Notes under the pieces: model-generated
What the model saw: only the letters and a program-made list of their open reading frames with translations
Told to the model about the DNA's origin: nothing
The model's database searches: none
Translations under genes and position numbers: made by a program
Assembly: GCA_023423275.1 (NCBI GenBank)
Contig: JAFAFW010000055.1
Coordinates: 1 to 53,868 of the forward strand
Reading direction: 5' to 3'
Source of the DNA: Pseudomonadota bacterium
Lineage (GTDB): Bacteria > Pseudomonadota > Alphaproteobacteria > Rhizobiales > Hyphomicrobiaceae
DNA length: 53,868 bases
Shown: one piece after another, positions 49,718 to 53,868 of the stretch
Position numbering within the stretch: the first letter of the stretch is position 1
Layout: each line of letters begins with the position of its first letter

Positions 49718-51038
49718 AGCCGACCATGCGACTTGGCAACCAAAGCGCCAGTGCCGGAAACAGAAGAATGAGTATTAACGTCATAATCTGCAGACCGATA
49801 AACGGCAGCACGCCCTTATACATATCCATGAGCTTGATCTCGGGTGGCGCAATTGCTCTCAGATAGAAAATGGATGGCGCCATCGGCGGGCTGAGATAGC
49901 TCGTCTGAAGCACAACGAGGAGGAGCACACAGAACCAGACCTCGTTAATACCGAGCATCTTGATGACCGGCATCGCAACCGGCACCAGAATCAAGATCAG
50001 CGAGATGAGATCCAGCATAAAGCCGCCAAGAAACGCGATGAACAGGATGGCTCCAAGTCCGGTCGCAGGCGTTAATCCGACCGTCTTGACGGCATCCTGT
50101 ACTGCGGTCATCGCGCCAGTGCCAAAAAAGACAGACGCAAATATGCTGCCGGAAACGACAATGAACAGGATCATTGCTGTGATCGATACGGTGTTCTTGG
50201 CAGCCGATGCAAGAACCTCAAGGGTCAAGGTTCTATAGACCATCGAAAGAATAATTGTGCCTAGCGCGCCGGCCGCGGCGGCCTCCGTCGGCGTCGCGAT
50301 CCCCAAGAGAATACTGCCGAGGACAAGAAAAATGAGGATAAACGTCGGCAGCAAAGCGAAGACGGTATCCTTCAACTTTTCTCCGAGAGACCTATCGTTT
50401 GCGACGGCTTGCGTTTCAGGGCGAGGAGCGAGGTCCGGCCATATCCAACACGTCACAACGATATAGACGAGGAAAAGCGCGGCCATGATCAAGCCGGGAA
50501 ATAAAAGACCCGCAAAAAGATCACCCACTGATACGTTTGCGATCGGCCCAAGAACGATGACGGTGATCGATGGCGGAATGACGGTGCCGAGCGATCCGCC
50601 CGCGCAGATCGTGCCGGAAAGAAGGGGCTTGTTGTAACCATGCTTCAGCATCGCCGGGACAAGAAGCAACCCAATGACCGTTTCCGTCGCGCCGACCACA
50701 CCCGCGGCACAGGCGAAGATCGTGCCCATGACAATCGCGGTAACAGCAAGACTCCCCGGGACCCATCGCAGCCATTCGTGGAGAACACGGAATAAGCGCT
50801 CGGCAATTCCGGAATGCTGCAGCATTGCGCCCATGAAAATGAACAATGGAATAGCTGCAAGCAGGCCATCCGAGACGACGACATCCAGCTTGGATGTCAT
50901 CATGTGCAGAAGGGACCCGCCGAACACGAAGTAGCCAATGACCGCCGCCGTGATCAGTAGCGAAAATGCTACTGGAATTCCTGATACGATCAGGATCAGC
51001 AGCATCGGGAACATAGCCAATCCAAGAGAAGGATTCAT
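49713..51038 (-). CDS. dctM: TRAP transporter large membrane subunit (DctM)
   Basis: The 441-residue protein has about 12 membrane helices and DctM family motifs (AGVVGATETVIGLLLVPAML, GGSLGTVIPPSI, GIATPTEAAAAGALGTIIL). It forms the sodium- or proton-coupled channel of a TRAP importer. Its start overlaps the dctQ stop by 4 bases. It is the last gene of the leftward dctP-dctQ-dctM operon and ends within a repeated element. Confidence 0.93.
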   Translation of the reverse strand: MNPSLGLAMFPMLLILIVSGIPVAFSLLITAAVIGYFVFGGSLLHMMTSKLDVVVSDGLLAAIPLFIFMGAMLQHSGIAERLFRVLHEWLRWVPGSLAVTAIVMGTIFACAAGVVGATETVIGLLLVPAMLKHGYNKPLLSGTICAGGSLGTVIPPSITVIVLGPIANVSVGDLFAGLLFPGLIMAALFLVYIVVTCWIWPDLAPRPETQAVANDRSLGEKLKDTVFALLPTFILIFLVLGSILLGIATPTEAAAAGALGTIILSMVYRTLTLEVLASAAKNTVSITAMILFIVVSGSIFASVFFGTGAMTAVQDAVKTVGLTPATGLGAILFIAFLGGFMLDLISLILILVPVAMPVIKMLGINEVWFCVLLLVVLQTSYLSPPMAPSIFYLRAIAPPEIKLMDMYKGVLPFIGLQIMTLILILLFPALALWLPSRMVGF

Positions 51039-51577
51039 TGATGCGGATCCATTTCTTCAGATTGGCACAAGTGCGCAACGCATCGGATGATCTCCGAGAG
51101 GAGCTGCAGGCAAAACAGCGACAGGCCGATGGCCCATATCGCGCGGAACGGCCAGATCAAAGGGTTCCAGGCAGAGTTTCCGGAGGTCTCACCGGTAACA
51201 AAGGCGTGCAGTGCGTAGTTCGCGACGTGGATGGCGAAAGGCACGCAAATCACGAGGAGAACGATGTAACCCAGGAGATTGATGATGATTCTGACACGGC
51301 GAGGAAGCTGTGCATGAAGAACATCTACGTTGACGTGCTGCTTGTGACGAAGCGCATAACTGACGCCGAGCATCAAAATCGTACCAGTCAGAAAGTAACT
51401 GAGCTCATAAGCCCAACTGGTCGGCGCCCCGAGAAAATGACGACTCAACACCTCGTAGCTGAGCGCCAGGACGAGAGGAATGACCACGAGCATGGCAATT
51501 TGGCCAGACCATTCCGAGATCCGGTCTATTGCCCGTTCTAGTGCCAGAAACATGCCTTGCCGATCCTCGAAGATCAT
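51035..51577 (-). CDS. dctQ: TRAP transporter small membrane subunit (DctQ)
   Basis: The 180-residue protein has four membrane helices and the DctQ signature of a helix with VLSRHFLGAPTSWAYELSYF followed by YALRHKQHVNVDVL. It pairs with DctM. It lies about 115 bases after dctP, a gap holding a strong hairpin. Confidence 0.9.
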   Translation of the reverse strand: MIFEDRQGMFLALERAIDRISEWSGQIAMLVVIPLVLALSYEVLSRHFLGAPTSWAYELSYFLTGTILMLGVSYALRHKQHVNVDVLHAQLPRRVRIIINLLGYIVLLVICVPFAIHVANYALHAFVTGETSGNSAWNPLIWPFRAIWAIGLSLFCLQLLSEIIRCVAHLCQSEEMDPHQ

Positions 51578-51645
51578 CGCGGAAGATGACCCGTTGGCAC
51601 GAAGCTGGAATCACGACCAGACTCGCAATTCCAGCACTCAGTGTT

Positions 51646-51676
51646 CGGAAGGGGGCGATGGGCCGCCCTCCTTCCG
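51646..51676 (-). promoter_or_regulatory. Stem-loop between dctP and dctQ
   Basis: CGGAAGG (51646-51652) pairs with CCTTCCG (51670-51676), with a further inner stem of GGGCG-type bases. It lies just after the dctP stop. Like the tctC-tctB hairpin, it probably raises the ratio of binding protein to membrane subunits. Confidence 0.55.
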
Positions 51677-51691
51677 GATCGCGAAGCTTGA

Positions 51692-52759
51692 TTATTGAAG
51701 CGTGTCGATGCCGACAGGGAGACGATAATTCGGCCAAAGCTTGAGCTTTTCCTTATAACCGCTCATGCTTTCGTAGGCGCGCTTAAACCACTCGCTCTCG
51801 TCCGACTTTTGCTTTGCCCACTCATTGGTCGCCGTGTTGATGGCTTCGATGAATGCAGGATCAAGCTTGACCAGCTCGTTCCGGCCATCCCGAATCTCGA
51901 CAAACGCATCGAGGTCTGCGTCGGAATTGTTGAGCCAGCTTTCGAATACGGAAAGTTTTGCAGCGGCAGCAATGGCCTTTTTATCGAACTCGGAAATTTT
52001 GGCCCAGGCGTCCTTGCTGAACATGCACTCGAGGAACCCGCCAGTCTGATGCAGGCCAGGCGTAATGATGTATTTTGCAATCTTGTTCAGACCGCTCGGC
52101 TTATTGATCTCCGGGCTGCCCCATTCCGTGGCATCGATGACACCGCGATCAAGCGCGTTGTAAACCTCTCCACCCGGCATCGAAACCGTCGCCGCGCCGA
52201 GCTTGGCAGCAATGTCAATCCAGGCACCGGACGTCCGAAAGCGCAGTCCCTTGAAATCCTCGAGCGTCTGGACTTTCTTCTTTGACAACAAGAAGATTTC
52301 CGAGCCGAGCGTCGTGCAGGGGAACGATACGACGTTGAATTTCTTTTCCCGATACTCCTGCCACAGCTCAAGACCACCGCCTTTATAGAGCCAAAGCATA
52401 TATTCCTCGGGATTGCGGAGGCCGCCAGCGAAACCGCCAAATATGACGCTGCCGACTTCAACTCCCCAGTCGTACGGCATCCAGTTGAAACCAGCTTCCG
52501 CGGCGCCGGACTGAACTGTTTCGGTTACCTTGAGCGCATTGCCGAGTGCGCCTGCAGGAAATGGGCGAAGCTTCACGCGCCCTTCCGTGAGCTCGGCCAC
52601 GCGATCGACAAACCCCTGCGCATCGCGCTCGAGCCATGGACCGCCGGCATAAGGCGTCGGCATTTTCAGATCGGCAGCGTTTCCTGCCGTAGCGAGTGCT
52701 GCCAGTGTTGCAACAGCGGCCACCGCGCCGGCCACACCGTGTCTTGAGAGAAAATTCAT
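51692..52759 (-). CDS. dctP: TRAP transporter solute-binding protein (DctP)
   Basis: The 355-residue secreted protein has a signal peptide (about 1-29, ending near AGNAAD) and the DctP fold: FPAGALGNALKVTETVQSGA, LEDFKGLRFRTSGAW and GEVYNALDRGVIDATEWGSP. The conserved Arg in RFRTSG that salt-bridges the ligand carboxylate is present, so a carboxylic acid is expected. The start ATG has AGGGAGGACC upstream. A TetR-type site at 52822 links it to the acyl-CoA genes, making it the likely importer of the acid activated by the 41-kb ligase. Confidence 0.93.
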   Translation of the reverse strand: MNFLSRHGVAGAVAAVATLAALATAGNAADLKMPTPYAGGPWLERDAQGFVDRVAELTEGRVKLRPFPAGALGNALKVTETVQSGAAEAGFNWMPYDWGVEVGSVIFGGFAGGLRNPEEYMLWLYKGGGLELWQEYREKKFNVVSFPCTTLGSEIFLLSKKKVQTLEDFKGLRFRTSGAWIDIAAKLGAATVSMPGGEVYNALDRGVIDATEWGSPEINKPSGLNKIAKYIITPGLHQTGGFLECMFSKDAWAKISEFDKKAIAAAAKLSVFESWLNNSDADLDAFVEIRDGRNELVKLDPAFIEAINTATNEWAKQKSDESEWFKRAYESMSGYKEKLKLWPNYRLPVGIDTLQ

Positions 52760-53201
52760 CCTTGGTCCTCCCTAAATCCATAACTTCTTGATACCGGGAC
52801 CTCCATCTGGTCGCATTTTACATACTATTCGGTCAGCATCTTTGTCAACGCATCATGCACAGCGAAAACCCGGGGAGCCCGCAGCCAGCAAAATCGAGCA
52901 ATTGACCGGGCTCAGGCCACCCCAGCGGCGGCGGACGAGCGACTGCGCCAATCCCGGAGGCCTTGGGTCGCGCGGGGTGCGAAATTGTGGTGCCAGAGGG
53001 CGCTGCAGGCGAAGCCTCTGCGAGACGCCGGAAGCATGCAGCTGCGCATGATACGGTGCGGACGGCACGCTATCCCGCGAGGAACGAAGACGGGACGTTG
53101 CTCAGCCTCTGGGGAACCGAATGGCGCGACGGGAGGCTGCCGCTGCACCTGGCACCGAGCGGCAGCGCGCTTTAATGGCAGCTCACCGATCGCGCAGCAA
53201 C
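52760..53201. other. Gap between dctP and cydX
   Basis: It contains the dctP promoter and a TetR-like site near the left end. The rest (52860-53200) shows no credible gene: open frames are Arg/Ala/Pro-rich and lack ribosome sites. Confidence 0.45.
52822..52839. promoter_or_regulatory. Candidate TetR operator upstream of dctP
   Basis: ATACTATTCGGTCAGCAT matches the palindrome at 48228-48245 in 15 of 18 positions, including the whole centre and right core TCGGTCAG. It lies about 65 bases before the dctP start. Confidence 0.6.
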
Positions 53202-53348
53202 CTAGGGCGCGCGCGGATCGCTCTTCTCCGGCAATGCCGAATGCGCGTGCTTCTTAGCCGCGTCATCCATCAATTCGTACCACATCGCGTTCAGAACGGC
53301 GAAAGCTGCGGCAAGCGGAAAGCCCAGTAGCCAGGAAAAATACCACAT
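53202..53348 (-). CDS. cydX: Cytochrome bd oxidase small subunit CydX
   Basis: The 48-residue single-span protein begins MWYFSWLLGFPLAAAFAVLN then AMWYELMDD, the hallmark CydX/CbdX sequence. It binds the CydAB complex in the inner membrane and is needed for its stability and activity. It lies 17 bases after the cydB stop. The start is the ATG at 53348, and the polar C-terminal tail is ordinary for the family. Confidence 0.93.
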   Translation of the reverse strand: MWYFSWLLGFPLAAAFAVLNAMWYELMDDAAKKHAHSALPEKSDPRAP

Positions 53349-53365
53349 GTCAGCGCTCCATTCGT

Positions 53366-53868
53366 TCAGTAAGCGTGGCCATCACCATCCTGGATCGCCT
53401 TGGCATCCACCTTGCCCCAAAGAACGCGATAAACCCACGTCGTATAGGCGACGATGATCGGGAGAAAGAAGGCCGTCACGACAAGCATGACGAAAAGCGT
53501 CAGATGGCTTGATGATGCGTCCCACACAGTGAGGCTCGACCGCGGATCGATCGATGACGGGAGGATGAACGGAAACATCGCCAGTCCGACTGTCGAGATA
53601 ATGCCCAGAATGGAAACCGACGAGCACAACAGGGTCAGGATTTCACGTCGCATCCACATCAACATGAGGCCGGCCATCGCGCCGGCAAAACCCAACAGCG
53701 GCGCGATGACTGTCCAAGGATGCGCCGCATAGTTGTCAAACCAGGCGTCCGCGGCCACTTCCACGGATTTAGCGAGTGGATTTGAGGGGCCGTTGGCGGC
53801 AATCGGGCTGGTGATCCGATATCCGTCGACACCAAGCGCGAGCCAAATTCCGCCGAGCGCAAACAAGG
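53366..53868 (-). CDS. cydB: Cytochrome bd ubiquinol oxidase subunit II (C-terminal part)
   Basis: The frame runs off the right edge, so only the last 166 or so residues are visible. They have the CydB C-terminal helices with FPFILPSSIDPRSSLTVWDA, SSSHLTLFVMLVVTAFFLP and IVAYTTWVYRVLWGKV, a strong family signature. With CydA (outside the window) it reduces oxygen at low tension without pumping protons. cydX follows directly. Confidence 0.95.
   Translation of the reverse strand, partial: LFALGGIWLALGVDGYRITSPIAANGPSNPLAKSVEVAADAWFDNYAAHPWTVIAPLLGFAGAMAGLMLMWMRREILTLLCSSVSILGIISTVGLAMFPFILPSSIDPRSSLTVWDASSSHLTLFVMLVVTAFFLPIIVAYTTWVYRVLWGKVDAKAIQDGDGHAY

Noticed and set aside
52912..53148. Minus-strand frame between cydX and dctP
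   Set aside because: Arg/Ala-rich, no ribosome site and no credible start. Treated as non-coding.

Overview
The window reads as chromosomal DNA of a GC-rich alphaproteobacterium, most likely Hyphomicrobiales near Bradyrhizobium, Rhodopseudomonas or Afipia. The clues are the gene families (oxalyl-CoA decarboxylase and formyl-CoA transferase, tripartite tricarboxylate and TRAP/TAXI transporters, many CaiB-type CoA-transferases, FCD-type GntR regulators, HWE-kinase-like sequence), the codon use, and short palindromic repeats typical of that group. This placement is an inference, not a database match. Both ends are cut inside genes: fhs at the left and cydB at the right.

Layout. 1-13.3 kb: an apparent oxalate region. 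Leftward run gntR, oxc, frc, a GIY-YIG gene framed by repeats, a free-standing formyltransferase and fhs. Rightward run tctA-tctC-tctB, then (after a TerC-family gene on the other strand) a divergent sucC/sucD-like ligase pair and a small cupin. Four copies of a palindrome TGGYATRCCA sit at the gntR, tctA and sucC-like promoters and suggest one regulon: import, CoA activation, decarboxylation, and passage of the formyl group to folate. 13.3-22 kb: mixed genes, comprising a small Cys-rich secreted protein, a receiver protein with a decayed kinase-like half, an orphan TAXI binding protein, a secreted nuclease, an MFS carrier, an XdhC-MocA pair and an SLC13-type permease. 22-27 kb: polA, two tiny paralogous proteins in tandem, tRNA-Arg(CCG), and decayed integrase and MoeA-like fragments next to the tRNA. 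27-31.7 kb: LysR, aldehyde dehydrogenase, YeiH-type exporter, LysR, with a shared palindromic site.

31.7-40.8 kb: a leftward operon (dienelactone hydrolase, three consecutive SDR proteins lacking the usual Tyr/Lys pair, an ABC importer, an alpha/beta hydrolase) with a divergent FCD regulator, a fragment of a second FCD regulator and a GH88-like protein. 41-52.8 kb: an acyl-CoA pathway (CaiC-like ligase, racemase-type and transferase-type CaiB proteins, acyl-CoA dehydrogenase, MaoC, crotonase, iron alcohol dehydrogenase) with its TetR regulator and a DctPQM TRAP transporter. Four similar palindromes (core ACTGA-N4-TCAGT) link these promoters. The set resembles the cai genes but the substrate is unknown. 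53.2 kb to the end: cydX and the end of cydB.

The best candidates for something undescribed are the putative one-regulon oxalate module with an ADP-forming, SucCD-like acid:CoA ligase that has an altered substrate loop, and the triple SDR set with S-x-x-x-N in place of Y-x-x-x-K.
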